Numbered from the stretch's first letter, positions 17,433 through 26,549 are shown. The stretch is 64,000 nt of DNA from an uncultured Pseudomonadota bacterium (GCA_903861005.1 CAIOSP010000181.1:1-64000), one strand, 5' to 3'. A program made the numbers and translations. Notes: generated by a model not told the origin, from the letters alone.

Positions 17433-19307
17433 TCACGCGCCGGCCGTGCGACGACGCACGATCACGGCACCAAGGGCCAACACGGACAACGGGATGCCAA
17501 AGATGATGGCGTAGAACCACACGACGTCCTGCTCGTGGGTGTGCTCGATCTGCACGTCTTCCTCGCTGGCGATCTCGCCCGCGATGTCTTCATCACCGAC
17601 CAGCCAGCGGACCGCGTCGAGCACCAGCACCTGGTTGCCCTGCGCGCGCTCCAGCACGAAGTCGGAGGCGGCGCTGACGTCGCCCAGGATGACCGCACGG
17701 TACTTGGCCGTCTCGGGGCCCTGGACGGCCATGGCCATCACGTAGACCTTGCTGGGCTCGTCCTTGTCCTGGACGAGGTTGTCATTGAGGTCTTCCCAGG
17801 TGTCTTCGTAGCTGCGGATCAGCGGCGTGTACTTGGCCGGGCCGGGCACGGTGCCGGCGCCGGTCTCGCTCACCGCGACGACGGTGGGCAGCACGACGGC
17901 GGCCTTGGTCGCGTACTTGGACAGCGTGGCCGTGACCGGGTGGCTGCCGAAGCGCTGCGAGATCAGGTTGGCCTTGTCCATCGGGCCGTTCGTGATCGGG
18001 ATGATCTTGGTGTTGTTCGCCAGCGGGTGCGTGCCGACGCTGACGCCCAGGTGGCTGAGCAGCTCGGGCATCGGGTCGCGCTGCGGATCGGCGAACACGA
18101 ACAGCGCGCCGCCCTTGTCGGCGTAGGCGGCCAGCGCCTTGGACTCTTCCGGCAGCAGCGCCTTCTCGGGCGCGGCGACGATCACGAGCGCGGCGTCATC
18201 GGGGACGGCGGTCGCGGAGCCCTGCTCCAGGCCGAAGTCCTTGACGTCGTAGTTCTGGTTCGTCAGCTCGGTCTTCACGTCGTTGAGCTTGAAGAACGGG
18301 TTGGTCTCACGCGGAGACGCCTCGTTGTGGCCCGTGAGCATGTAGACCACGCGCTTGCCGCGGGTCAGCTTGAGCAGGTACTTCTGGACCGTACCGTCGA
18401 GCTTCTTGAGGTCCTTGCGGGCCTTCTTGATGTCGGTGTCGACGCGGAACTTCTCCTTCGCGTCGCCCTTCTTCAGCACGATGTAGCCGTTGTCGCGGAC
18501 GGACAGCTCCTTGGAGAGCTCCGGCTCGGACGGCTGGTCGAGCAGCTTGAGCGTCAGCTTGCCGCCCGAGTTGGCGACGAGCTCCTCGAAGTAGGGGACC
18601 AGCTGCTCGCGGGTGTCGTTCGCGGGCGGGTAGAAGAGCATCACCTCGACCGGCGCGTCGAGCGTGGCGACGATCGCCAGCGTGGACGTGCCCGGTCGCG
18701 TGACGCGGAAGTACGAGAAGTCCCAGTCCGCGTCGTGCTGGTTGGCCAGGTAGTTGACCGGGAACACGAGCGCGAGGCCGAACGCGAGCGACAGGCCGGA
18801 GGCGACCGCGTGCTTGCGCGCGCCCTCGGGCATCTGCACCGGGTGCGCGGCCAGGACGTTGTCGAGCAGCAGCACGGGCAGCGCGCCGACCAACGCGAGG
18901 ATCGGCCACAGGGCGGTCCAGGCGACGGTCCAGCGGTCCAGCGCGTCGCCGGTGTAGCCGAGCGCGTCAGTGACCTTGGCGGTGGTCAGGAACCACACGG
19001 CGATCGACGACGTGCCGATGAGCTGCCAGATCAGCGCGGCGCGCTCGGTGGCGGCGGCGGCGTCCTTGGCGGCGGTCATGGAGCGCACGCGCAGCACGAC
19101 CGTGGCGAACACGACGAGCAGACCGGCGACCGTGGCCGGCAGGCTGGCGTCACCGCCGCCGAGCAGGCGCTGGCCGATCCACACCAGGGCGAGGCCGCCC
19201 AGCCAAGACAGGCCCACGCCGCGGCGCGGGAGCAGGAATGCGATCGACAGGGAGGCCAGGGCGACAAGCGCCGTCAAGCCGTACTGGATCGTGGAGTAGT
19301 CGGTCAT
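17433..19307 (-). CDS. GldG-like ABC transporter auxiliary protein
   Basis: A 624-residue protein with several N-terminal membrane segments (first ~170 residues). A large soluble domain of the ABC_transp_aux/GldG type follows (from about LAIVATLDAPVEVMLFY), with VVYMLTGHNEASP, a family hallmark. A C-terminal membrane helix (FYAIIFGIPLSVLALGAVIV) and basic end complete it. Such proteins act with a GldA/GldF-type ABC transporter; in Bacteroidetes the set is needed for gliding, but many non-gliding bacteria have it and the transported substrate is unknown. The ATG overlaps the permease stop codon (ATGA). The polytopic N-terminus is longer than the one-helix start of typical GldG proteins. Confidence 0.85.
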   Translation of the reverse strand: MTDYSTIQYGLTALVALASLSIAFLLPRRGVGLSWLGGLALVWIGQRLLGGGDASLPATVAGLLVVFATVVLRVRSMTAAKDAAAATERAALIWQLIGTSSIAVWFLTTAKVTDALGYTGDALDRWTVAWTALWPILALVGALPVLLLDNVLAAHPVQMPEGARKHAVASGLSLAFGLALVFPVNYLANQHDADWDFSYFRVTRPGTSTLAIVATLDAPVEVMLFYPPANDTREQLVPYFEELVANSGGKLTLKLLDQPSEPELSKELSVRDNGYIVLKKGDAKEKFRVDTDIKKARKDLKKLDGTVQKYLLKLTRGKRVVYMLTGHNEASPRETNPFFKLNDVKTELTNQNYDVKDFGLEQGSATAVPDDAALVIVAAPEKALLPEESKALAAYADKGGALFVFADPQRDPMPELLSHLGVSVGTHPLANNTKIIPITNGPMDKANLISQRFGSHPVTATLSKYATKAAVVLPTVVAVSETGAGTVPGPAKYTPLIRSYEDTWEDLNDNLVQDKDEPSKVYVMAMAVQGPETAKYRAVILGDVSAASDFVLERAQGNQVLVLDAVRWLVGDEDIAGEIASEEDVQIEHTHEQDVVWFYAIIFGIPLSVLALGAVIVRRRTAGA

Positions 19308-20026
19308 GCCCAGCGCCTCCCCTCTTGGACCTTGGTGGCGAACAGCAGGCCGATGAAGGTGATCGAGCCGTAGTAGACGAGGTCACGCACGTGCAGGCGG
19401 CCTTCCTGGAAGGTCGTGAAGTGCTTGTCCCAGTAGGCGACGTACGCGAGCACGTCGGTGAACGGCGCGTCGGTCTTGTCCGACAGCATCCAGCCGAGCA
19501 GCATCGTCACGACGACGACGGCGGCGAGGATGCCCGCGGGCAGCTGGCTCTTGAACAGCGAGCTGGACGCGATGCCAATGGCGATGGTGGCCGAGCCCAG
19601 CGCGAACAGGCCCAGGTAGCCGGTGGCGATGTGCGCCGGGCTGACCTTGCCGTTCACGAAGATGAGCGCGGGCATGTACACGGTCAGCGCCAGCATGATG
19701 GTCAGCACGCCAAGCGCCGCCAGGTACTTGCCGAGCACGACCTGCAGGTCGCTCGCGGGCGAGGTGAACAGCAGCACGTCCGTGCCCATCTGCCGCTCTT
19801 CCGCGAGGCTGCGCATGGTGAGCAGGATGCTGGTGATCATCACCAGGCCACCGCAGTTCTCGAAGAAGGTCTCCAAGATGTCGTGGCTGTATTGGGCGCC
19901 AGCGCCCAAGCCGCGAACCTGGAAGAGCAGGCCGGTGATGAAGAGCGCGGCCGACAAGATCACGTAGCCGGCGTACCCGTGAAGGTACGCGCCGAGATCG
20001 CGCCGCGCGACGGTGAAGGTGTACAT
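19304..20026 (-). CDS. ABC-2 type permease (GldF-like)
   Basis: A 240-residue membrane protein with about six hydrophobic segments and the ABC-2 pattern TVARRDLGAYLHGYAGYVIL at the N-terminus. The loop with LTMRSLAEERQMGTDVLLF is the conserved cytoplasmic helix of this family. It would pair with the ATPase encoded immediately upstream. The start codon overlaps the stop of that gene (TGATG), and its own stop overlaps the next start (ATGA), so the three components are translationally coupled. Length and topology are normal for GldF-type permeases. Confidence 0.88.
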   Translation of the reverse strand: MYTFTVARRDLGAYLHGYAGYVILSAALFITGLLFQVRGLGAGAQYSHDILETFFENCGGLVMITSILLTMRSLAEERQMGTDVLLFTSPASDLQVVLGKYLAALGVLTIMLALTVYMPALIFVNGKVSPAHIATGYLGLFALGSATIAIGIASSSLFKSQLPAGILAAVVVVTMLLGWMLSDKTDAPFTDVLAYVAYWDKHFTTFQEGRLHVRDLVYYGSITFIGLLFATKVQEGRRWA

Positions 20027-20958
20027 CAGGCCGCTCCCGCCTTGCCCGAGGCAAGTCCCAAGAAGACTTCTTCCAGCGCGTCACCGGCGCCGCGCAGCTC
20101 GCGCAGGCCGAAGCCCGCGGCGATCAGATCCGCCGCCAGCTGCTCGCGCGCGTCGGCGCGGAGCGTGACCACCGCCGACGTCGTGCCGTCCGACATGGGT
20201 CGGGTCACGGCGTCTTCGACGGCCGGGTGCTTGGTCAGCCACTCGACCAGCGTGTTCGCGTCGCCGCGAACGACGATCTGCATCTTGCGGTTCTGGTCCG
20301 CGGTGAGCGCCTCTTCGGTGCCCTGCGCCACCAGCTTGCCGTCGCGCAGGACCAGCAGCCAGTCGCAGGTCTGCTCGACCTCGCGCAGGATGTGCGACGA
20401 CACCATGACCACGCGGCCCTTGGCGAGGTCGCGGATGACCTTGCGCATGTCGCGGATCTGCACCGGATCCAAGCCGCTCGTCGGCTCGTCCAGGATCACC
20501 AGACGCGGGTTGGCGATCACCGCTTGGGCGATGCCGACGCGCTTGCGGTAGCCGTGCGACAGCGTGCCGATCACCTGGTTCTCGCGGCCGCCCAGCGCGG
20601 CGGTGGCGAGCACCTCAGGCAGACGCGCGTCGACCTCGGACGCGGACATACCCTTCATGCGGCCGATGTGGCGCACGAACGACGTGACCGTCATGTCCTC
20701 GTAGACCGGCGGGTCTTCCGGCAGGTAGCCGATGCGGCTGCGCAGGCGGTGCGGCTCGGCGACCATGTCGATGCCGTCCACCGTGACCGTGCCCGAGGAC
20801 GGCGGGATGAGGCCCGCGAGGATCTTCAGGGTGGTGGACTTCCCGGCGCCATTACGGCCGAGCAGGCCGATGACCTGGCCCTCCGTCACCTTGAAGGACA
20901 CGTCCGTCAGGGCCGCGAATTCCCCGTAGTAGCGTGTGAGGTTGCGTACCTCGATCAT
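20026..20958 (-). CDS. ABC transporter ATP-binding protein (GldA-like)
   Basis: A 310-residue ATPase and first gene of the ABC operon. Walker A is GRNGAGKST (about residues 34-42), the Q-loop region follows, the signature motif is LSHGYRKRVG, Walker B is LVILDEPTSGLD, and the switch His is in MVSSHIL. The last ~90 residues are an extra alpha/beta domain common in ABC-2 exporter ATPases. The ATG at 20958 has GGAG 8 nt upstream. It energises the permease and the GldG/DUF4340 partners encoded behind it; the transported molecule is not predictable. Confidence 0.92.
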   Translation of the reverse strand: MIEVRNLTRYYGEFAALTDVSFKVTEGQVIGLLGRNGAGKSTTLKILAGLIPPSSGTVTVDGIDMVAEPHRLRSRIGYLPEDPPVYEDMTVTSFVRHIGRMKGMSASEVDARLPEVLATAALGGRENQVIGTLSHGYRKRVGIAQAVIANPRLVILDEPTSGLDPVQIRDMRKVIRDLAKGRVVMVSSHILREVEQTCDWLLVLRDGKLVAQGTEEALTADQNRKMQIVVRGDANTLVEWLTKHPAVEDAVTRPMSDGTTSAVVTLRADAREQLAADLIAAGFGLRELRGAGDALEEVFLGLASGKAGAA

Positions 20959-20982
20959 TGGCGAGCTCCAGACCGGCGGGCT

Positions 20983-21010
20983 GCTGTACGCACGAACGGC
21001 GAACAGTCAA
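20983..21010 (-). promoter_or_regulatory. Candidate promoter of the ABC operon
   Basis: On the minus strand TTGACT (21010-21005) is followed after 16 nt by TACAGC (20988-20983), 25 nt upstream of the ATPase start. The -35 is close to the sigma-70 consensus but the -10 is weak. The 210-bp gap to the SUKH-domain gene shows no other feature. Confidence 0.35.
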
Positions 21011-21168
21011 GGTGCGACGGGGGTGTCGTTTGGAAGGGCACCGCTAACCTCTGGGAAGAGGAGGAGGGGAGGGAGTGACCCGGACGCGCTGCTACGCACG
21101 ACCGAGCCCGGTTGTTGCGATCATCGCGGAATGGGCCCTGCGCGCGGCCGCGATCCGACGACGCGGCG

Positions 21169-24099
21169 CTAGTCGATGCCGACTCCGTGCAGGTACCAGC
21201 GGCCGGCCGGCATGCGCATACGCGCCTTGGCCCACCACGTACGCCACGCCCGCAGGTGCGCCTGCTGGACGCGCCACGGGCCGTCGGTGTCGAACGGCAG
21301 GTGCTCGCCGCTGGTGATGACCAGCTCGTCGTAGGCGGTGCGGCGCACCCAGGCGTCGTCGTGCTCCATCTTCTCGATGAGCAGGCCGGCGTCGAACACG
21401 CGACCGTCGCGGTGGCGCATGCCCTTGGGGAACCGATCGCCGTGATCGTCCCACCAGGCGTGCCAGCGACGGACGTAGCCGGGCTCGTCCAGATCCTCGC
21501 GGTGGCCCGTGAGGATGGACAGGGCGCCCGCGGCGACCTCGGCGCGCGTGCGATCCTTGGGATCCAGCGCCTCAAGCAGCACGTCCACGCCGCGCGCATC
21601 ACCCAGCAGGCCCAGGCCCTGGAGCGCGCCCAGCGCCACTTCGTGCTCGTGGCTGCGGGCGGCGGTGGACAGGACGATGAGGTGGCTGGGGCCGCCGTAG
21701 CGACCCACGATCTCGCCGGGGTGGCCGGAGAGGTCCTTGCGCTGCTGCGACAGGGCGCGCGCGTGGAAGTCGATGCCGCGGCGCTCGCCCAGCATCAGCA
21801 GCGACAGGGCGGCGGGCTCGGCCAGCGTGGGCTCGCCGAGCGCGGGCAGGATCACCTCGACCGCGGCGCGATCGTGGATACGACCGAGCGCGACGATCGC
21901 GGCCTTGCGCGCGAGCGGGCTGGAGTCCGGTGAGGCGATGCGGATCAGGGGCTTGGTCGCCTCCTTCTCGCGGCGCAGGCCCAGGATCTCGGCCGCGGTG
22001 GCGACCGCCGTGGACGGGATGTGCGTCGGGCGCTCCACACACTGAAGCAGGCCGTCGACCAGCGCCGCGTTCGGCGAGCGGGCGATGGCGCCGTAAAGCG
22101 CCTGCTGGGCGATGCCGTCGACCACGTCCTCGACCACGTGGCGCAGCAGCACCTGCGCGGCTGGGTAGCTGCGGTGACCCGCGAGCAGGTCGACCGCCGC
22201 GATGTAGCGCAGCACAGGCGGATCGAGCGGGCGACCACGACCGGAGCGGATGGCGCGCGCGGCGGCCTCCATCTCGGCGGTGAGCGCGTCGACGACGTCC
22301 TCGTGGCAGGCGGCGATCGCCATGCGGTGCGCGCCGATGCGACGCTCGGGGCGCTCGGCGTCGGACCGATGCCACGGCGGCTTGCCGCGCTGGGCGTTGT
22401 GGCGGGCGCGCGCATGCTCGGTGGCGCGGTCCAGGTGCCAGGCCAGGCTTGCGGCGGGTGCGCCCTGATGCGTGTCGACCGCGGCGACGCCGGCGGCCAA
22501 GTCGGCGTCCAGGAAGCGGGCGCGGGCGGCGCCGAGCATGGGCGTGGGGTCCTCGGCGACCTGCGCCATACGAACCAGCGCCCAGGCCTCGCGGAGCGGG
22601 AGCTCTTGCGCCTGGAAGCCGAACGCGGCGGTCTTGTAGCGCTGCATGGCCTCGGAGCGGTCGTGCCCCAAGCGGGCCAGATCACCCAGGCGCAGCTCGA
22701 TGCGGAGCTTGACCTCAGTCGCGGGGCGGTCGCCCAGGATGTCGAGCGCGCGGCGGAGCGCCTCCCGGGCGGCGCCCTCGTCGTTGGTCTGGAAGGCGAC
22801 GTCGGCTTCGGCGAGCGCGGTGCGGGCGCGCAGCCAGCGGGGTGCGCCCCCGGCGACCAGCTTGCGGGCGGTGTCCATCCAGCGCTGGCCGTCGTCGCGG
22901 CGGCCCTGACGGACAGCGCGCTCGACGCGCAGCAGCGCGACCTCGATGCGGGCGTCGTCGTCGGCGGCGGTGACGAAGGCCTCGTCGAGGATCTCCTCCG
23001 CCCAGGGCTCCTCGCGCATCACCACGAGGCGACCGAGCAGCAGCACGGCCGGGCCATGCGTGTGGGCCGGGCCCTCCATGCGCAGGCGGCGGATGTACTT
23101 CTCGGCCTCGTCGTGGTGGCCGAGGTCGATCTCGAGCCCGGCGAGCGACAGCACCAGGTTCCACGGCACACGACGCGCCTCGAACAGCGTGCTGCGCGTG
23201 ACCATGTCGGCGAGGACGTCGCGGGCGCGGGTGCGCTTGCCGCGACGGGCGAGGCTGTCGGCCAGGGCCGACGTGGCCATCATCAGCAGGTCGAACTCGG
23301 CGCTGGCGCGCACCTCGTGGACGCGCTCTTCGAGCAGGCGCTCGAGCTCGCGCTCCCACTGCTCGGGCTCGGGGAAGGAGCGGGCGAGGCTGGCGAAGAC
23401 CTCAGGGTCCAGGATCGGGGCGCCGGGCCACGGCAGAGGCAGGCGGACCTGGTGGAGGGCGCACAGCCACGCGCGGCGGCTGGCGACGCGATCCGTGACG
23501 GCCAGGGCGTCGCCGAGGCGCTGCCACGCGAGGACGTTGGTGGGGTCGGCCTGGGTGGCGCGCTCCAGCAAAGGCGCCGCGTCTTCCGGGCGACCGGCGC
23601 TCAGCGCGCGCAGGCCGGCGTGCAGCAGCTGCCAGGAGTCGTCGGCGTCCGCCTCGTAGCGGATGGCGTCGCGGTCCTCGGCGCGGGACGCGCGGGCGTC
23701 CATCACGTCGAGCGTGGCGTCGAACCAGCCCTGGAAGGTGGCGTGGAGCGGCTCCAGGTTGTCGCCGTCCCACGTGCCGAAGGCGTGGCGACCATCATGG
23801 TTGCGGCCAAACGCCCACTGCGGGCCGTCCGGCTGGTCCGCGAACAGGATGACCGTGCGCGCGCCGTCGGACGCCACGGTGATCTCGGACGTGCTGCGCA
23901 GGCGGAGCGCGCCGCGGAACAACTCGGCGCCGTTGTGCCGGGTGAGCAGCTCGCGCAGCCCATGCGGAAGCCTGCGGCCAAGGTGCGACTCAAGGGCCGC
24001 GATGGCGTCCGGCGTGGCCGGTTCGGCCAACAGATGCACGTCCCGCCGGTACTTGTGCAGCACCCGGTCGAGGTTGGCGAAGGGGTCGGGTGTGGCCAT
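21169..24099 (-). CDS. SUKH (SMI1/KNR4) - TPR - HEAT repeat protein
   Basis: A 976-residue cytoplasmic protein with an unusual domain order. Residues ~1-135 look like a SUKH/SMI1-KNR4 domain: ESHLGRRLPHGLRELLTRHNG, then FADQPDGPQWAFGRNHDGRHAF and the ATFQGWFD end. Residues ~150-520 are TPR-like helices (LHAGLRALSAGRPEDAAPL, then WQRLGDALAV). The C-terminal part contains HEAT/PBS-lyase-like repeats (ARKAAIVALGRIHDRAAVEVI, then ALGALQGLGLLGDARGVDVL). The start at 24099 (MATPDPFANL) gives a sensible SUKH N-terminus, but no clear ribosome-binding site precedes it; the frame is open to 24162. SUKH domains are best known as toxin-immunity or scaffold modules, so a large scaffold is a reasonable guess, not a demonstrated role. 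Confidence 0.75.
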   Translation of the reverse strand: MATPDPFANLDRVLHKYRRDVHLLAEPATPDAIAALESHLGRRLPHGLRELLTRHNGAELFRGALRLRSTSEITVASDGARTVILFADQPDGPQWAFGRNHDGRHAFGTWDGDNLEPLHATFQGWFDATLDVMDARASRAEDRDAIRYEADADDSWQLLHAGLRALSAGRPEDAAPLLERATQADPTNVLAWQRLGDALAVTDRVASRRAWLCALHQVRLPLPWPGAPILDPEVFASLARSFPEPEQWERELERLLEERVHEVRASAEFDLLMMATSALADSLARRGKRTRARDVLADMVTRSTLFEARRVPWNLVLSLAGLEIDLGHHDEAEKYIRRLRMEGPAHTHGPAVLLLGRLVVMREEPWAEEILDEAFVTAADDDARIEVALLRVERAVRQGRRDDGQRWMDTARKLVAGGAPRWLRARTALAEADVAFQTNDEGAAREALRRALDILGDRPATEVKLRIELRLGDLARLGHDRSEAMQRYKTAAFGFQAQELPLREAWALVRMAQVAEDPTPMLGAARARFLDADLAAGVAAVDTHQGAPAASLAWHLDRATEHARARHNAQRGKPPWHRSDAERPERRIGAHRMAIAACHEDVVDALTAEMEAAARAIRSGRGRPLDPPVLRYIAAVDLLAGHRSYPAAQVLLRHVVEDVVDGIAQQALYGAIARSPNAALVDGLLQCVERPTHIPSTAVATAAEILGLRREKEATKPLIRIASPDSSPLARKAAIVALGRIHDRAAVEVILPALGEPTLAEPAALSLLMLGERRGIDFHARALSQQRKDLSGHPGEIVGRYGGPSHLIVLSTAARSHEHEVALGALQGLGLLGDARGVDVLLEALDPKDRTRAEVAAGALSILTGHREDLDEPGYVRRWHAWWDDHGDRFPKGMRHRDGRVFDAGLLIEKMEHDDAWVRRTAYDELVITSGEHLPFDTDGPWRVQQAHLRAWRTWWAKARMRMPAGRWYLHGVGID

Positions 24100-24251
24100 C
24101 GGCGCCGCGGGGTGGGGTGGGGGAGTTGGGCTCCTATCCTGATGCGCGCGCCGTGCGCCCATCCAAGGTGCGCTCTCGCAAATCAGGCCCCTGCAGCGGG
24201 TCCGCGCCCGTTGGAACGACGGCGAGGGAGCGGGCAGGCCGCTCCAGCGCC

Positions 24252-24500
24252 CTAGCGCGCGGGCATGGTGGGCGGCTCGAAGACGTGGGTGCCGCGGTCC
24301 ATGGTCTCCAGGCGGCGGACGGTGTCGCCGGCGTGGTGGGCCATACGCTCGAACAGGCGACCGGCGGCCTTCAGGGCCGCGACGGTGTCGTCCATCTCGT
24401 CGTCCTGCCAGGGGAGGACGAGGATGCCTGCCGCGGCGATCGACACGAGGACGCCGGAGAAGGACGCGAGGAAGAAGAAGTCGAGAAGGTGGCCAGTCAT
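24252..24500 (-). CDS. Small single-pass membrane protein of unknown function
   Basis: An 82-residue protein starting MTGHLLDFFFLASFSGVL, with one membrane helix (about residues 5-30). A short, amphipathic cytoplasmic tail follows (DDEMDDTVAALKAAGRLFERMAHHAGDT). The start at 24500 is supported by GGAGG 5 nt upstream, and a good promoter precedes it. I recognise no family. It lies between the SUKH-repeat gene (same strand, 152 bp downstream) and the divergent WYL regulator, so it is a candidate target of that regulator. Confidence 0.7.
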   Translation of the reverse strand: MTGHLLDFFFLASFSGVLVSIAAAGILVLPWQDDEMDDTVAALKAAGRLFERMAHHAGDTVRRLETMDRGTHVFEPPTMPAR

Positions 24501-24521
24501 GGGTGCCTCCGCAGTGGGACC

Positions 24522-24551
24522 ACGATAACAGAACGGATGTTCACGTGTCAA
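24522..24551 (-). promoter_or_regulatory. Strong sigma-70-like promoter for the small membrane protein
   Basis: On the minus strand a perfect TTGACA (24551-24546) is followed after 18 nt by TATCGT (24527-24522), preceded by TG one base upstream as in an extended -10. It lies about 22 nt before the start codon at 24500. Direct repeats TGTTCA at 24538-24543 and 24553-24558 overlap or flank the -35, and could be an operator for the divergent WYL regulator. Confidence 0.55.
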
Positions 24552-24673
24552 GTGTTCAGTATCGGATGCCGTCGGAGGTCCTTTCCGGCGGGTCATCCAC
24601 AGCATGACACGCTACGGGGGCAAAAATTGTCCGCTTCACAAGAGTTTCCGGGTCGTGGTCGGGGAGGTCGGTC

Positions 24674-25648
24674 TTGAACAAGGCGCAGAAGCTGGTGGAG
24701 ATGATGGAGTTGGTGCGGCGCGCGGGCGGCGTTCGCGCTGCGGAATTGCGAAATCGTTTCGATCTCGACGCGCGCTCGCTGCGTCGCTACCTCGCGGACC
24801 TGCGCACCCTGGGCGTCCCTTTGGTGGATGACGGCCGTGGGGATGAGCGCGTGGTGTCGGTCGAGCCGCGCTGGCGGCGTTCAGGCGTGCAGATGTCGCT
24901 GGCCGAGGTCCTGTCGCTGCACTTTGGCCGCAAGCTGTTCACGTTCCTGAACGGCACGTCCTTCAGCCAGGACATGGACGACGCCATCGAGCGCCTTGAG
25001 CCCGCCATCTCCCGCACCCACAAGGAGCTGTCGCGGCAGCTGGACCGCAAGTTCCTGGCCGTGCCCGAGCACGCCAAGGACTACACGGGTGACCCGTCGG
25101 ACGTGATCGATGACCTGGTGTCGGCGCTGGTCTTCGACAACCCGGTGGAGGTCCGGTACCAGAACGCGCAGGGCGTGACACGCCGTTACCGGCTTCGTCC
25201 CTACACGCTCGCGGTGTACCGCCAGGGCCTGTACGTGTTCGCGTTCGACGAGGAGGCGGGCCAGGTCAAGACCTTCGCGGTCGAGCGCATCGCCGAACTG
25301 GTGCGCGTGTGGAACGACAAGTTCGAGATCCCGCCCGACTGGGACCCCAACATCCACCTCAAGCACGCGTTCGGGATCATCATCGGCCCGCCGGTGCGCG
25401 TACGGCTGGCCTTCGCACCGGAGACCCGCACCTTCGTCCGCGAGCGCCGCTGGCACCCGTCCCAGCAGCTTCAGGTGCGGCCGGACGGCTGGCTTGAGCT
25501 GACGCTGGACGTGGCGCTGAACTTCGAGCTGGTGTCGTGGGTGCGCAGCTTTGGTCCGGACGTTCGGGCGCTTGAGCCCGCGGCGCTGGTGGAGCAGCTT
25601 CGGTCCGATCTGGTGCGCACCGCGCGCCTGTACGACCGCGAGTCCTGA
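24674..25648 (+). CDS. WYL-domain helix-turn-helix transcriptional regulator
   Basis: A 324-residue regulator. Residues ~1-60 form a winged HTH of DeoR-like type (MELVRRAGGVRAAELRNRF, then DARSLRRYLADLRTLGVPL). A linker follows. The WYL domain (about 150-225) is recognisable as VEVRYQNAQGVTRRYRLRPY and YRQGLYVFAF, with VKTFAVERI; the signature W-Y-L positions read L-Y-V. A C-terminal WCX-like region (RVRLAFAPETRTFVRERRWH) completes the usual layout. WYL proteins often sense ligands or nucleic acid and control DNA-damage or defence genes. The start is TTG at 24674 with GGAGG 8 nt upstream. A 298-residue unknown protein begins 4 bp after its stop. Confidence 0.87.
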   Translation: MNKAQKLVEMMELVRRAGGVRAAELRNRFDLDARSLRRYLADLRTLGVPLVDDGRGDERVVSVEPRWRRSGVQMSLAEVLSLHFGRKLFTFLNGTSFSQDMDDAIERLEPAISRTHKELSRQLDRKFLAVPEHAKDYTGDPSDVIDDLVSALVFDNPVEVRYQNAQGVTRRYRLRPYTLAVYRQGLYVFAFDEEAGQVKTFAVERIAELVRVWNDKFEIPPDWDPNIHLKHAFGIIIGPPVRVRLAFAPETRTFVRERRWHPSQQLQVRPDGWLELTLDVALNFELVSWVRSFGPDVRALEPAALVEQLRSDLVRTARLYDRES

Positions 25649-25652
25649 TCCC

Positions 25653-26549
25653 GTGAAGAGCGCGCCCCTGCTCGGCCTGCCGTGGTCCTCGCTTGAGGAG
25701 GCGCGCGAGGATCACGCCGGCTGGTTCGGCCCGCACGCGCTGGATCAGGCCTCTCACGATCGCTCGCTGGCCGAGGTGTCTGCGGCGCTGGAGAGCGTGG
25801 AGCGTGGCGTGGTGCCTGACCTGCCCACGCTCCGCGCGGCCACCGCGCGGCTCGGACTTCGCGCCGCGCCGCCGGTGAGCGCCCAGGTGGTGACGCGCGC
25901 GGTCGACGTCGCGGCCACCGACGAGCTCGTCCGGGTGACGCTCGACTACGAGCCCGACGCGGGCGAGCTCGCGCTGGAGGCGGTGCTCGGTCCTTGGGCG
26001 CCTCGCCTGGACCTGCGAAAGCCGCTGCACCGCCGCGCGTGGATCGCCGCGGTGGCGGTGGCGGCGTTCGCCGATCACCCGGGGACGGACCACCCGCCGA
26101 TGCGGTCTTGGGTGCTCGACCGCAAACGCAATCGGCTGGATGCGTACCGACAGCGCATGCTCGCCATGTCGAACACGCCGCCCGCGCCGTGGCGGCTGGT
26201 GGCGCAGGCGGGAGGTGGCTGGACGGTCGCGCCGCTGCTCCCGATGCACGCGGACTGGGTGCCGTCAGGCCCCGTCGATCTGTCCGAGGCGGGCGCGGTG
26301 GACGGGGAGCTTGCGCCCGGGGCGCTGCTGTGGGCGCGTCTGGTGCCCACCACCACCGGTCACGTCGCGCGGGCCGCGCTGGTGCTGCCGCGCGTCCCGC
26401 CGCGCGAGCTGCTGATGGGCTCGATCGTGCAGGTGGGGCTTGCCTCGTCCACGTCCGGCCGCGCGCTCAAGCTGGAGGATCTGCTGCGGCTGTGCGGACA
26501 CAGGCTGATCCGCTCAAGCCACGTCTGGCACGCGGTCAGTGGAACGTGA
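25653..26549 (+). CDS. Unknown 298-residue protein cotranscribed with the WYL regulator
   Basis: I do not recognise a family. The protein is soluble with no signal peptide or membrane segment, moderately rich in Ala, Leu, Arg and Val. Notable stretches are VRVTLDYEPDAGELALEAVL, SWVLDRKRNRLDAYRQRM and the Pro/Arg-rich ALVLPRVPPRELLMGSIVQV. The GTG start at 25653 lies 4 nt after the regulator's stop, so translation is probably coupled. The frame is open further upstream only within the regulator gene. Its 3' end overlaps the convergent small secreted protein gene by 14 bp. Coupling suggests it acts with the WYL protein, for example as a cofactor. Confidence 0.7.
   Translation: MKSAPLLGLPWSSLEEAREDHAGWFGPHALDQASHDRSLAEVSAALESVERGVVPDLPTLRAATARLGLRAAPPVSAQVVTRAVDVAATDELVRVTLDYEPDAGELALEAVLGPWAPRLDLRKPLHRRAWIAAVAVAAFADHPGTDHPPMRSWVLDRKRNRLDAYRQRMLAMSNTPPAPWRLVAQAGGGWTVAPLLPMHADWVPSGPVDLSEAGAVDGELAPGALLWARLVPTTTGHVARAALVLPRVPPRELLMGSIVQVGLASSTSGRALKLEDLLRLCGHRLIRSSHVWHAVSGT

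Noticed and set aside
17403-19373. 656-codon open frame on the + strand across the gldG-like gene
   Set aside because: No recognisable motif or plausible ribosome-binding site, and the overlapping minus-strand gene is well supported by family motifs and operon spacing.
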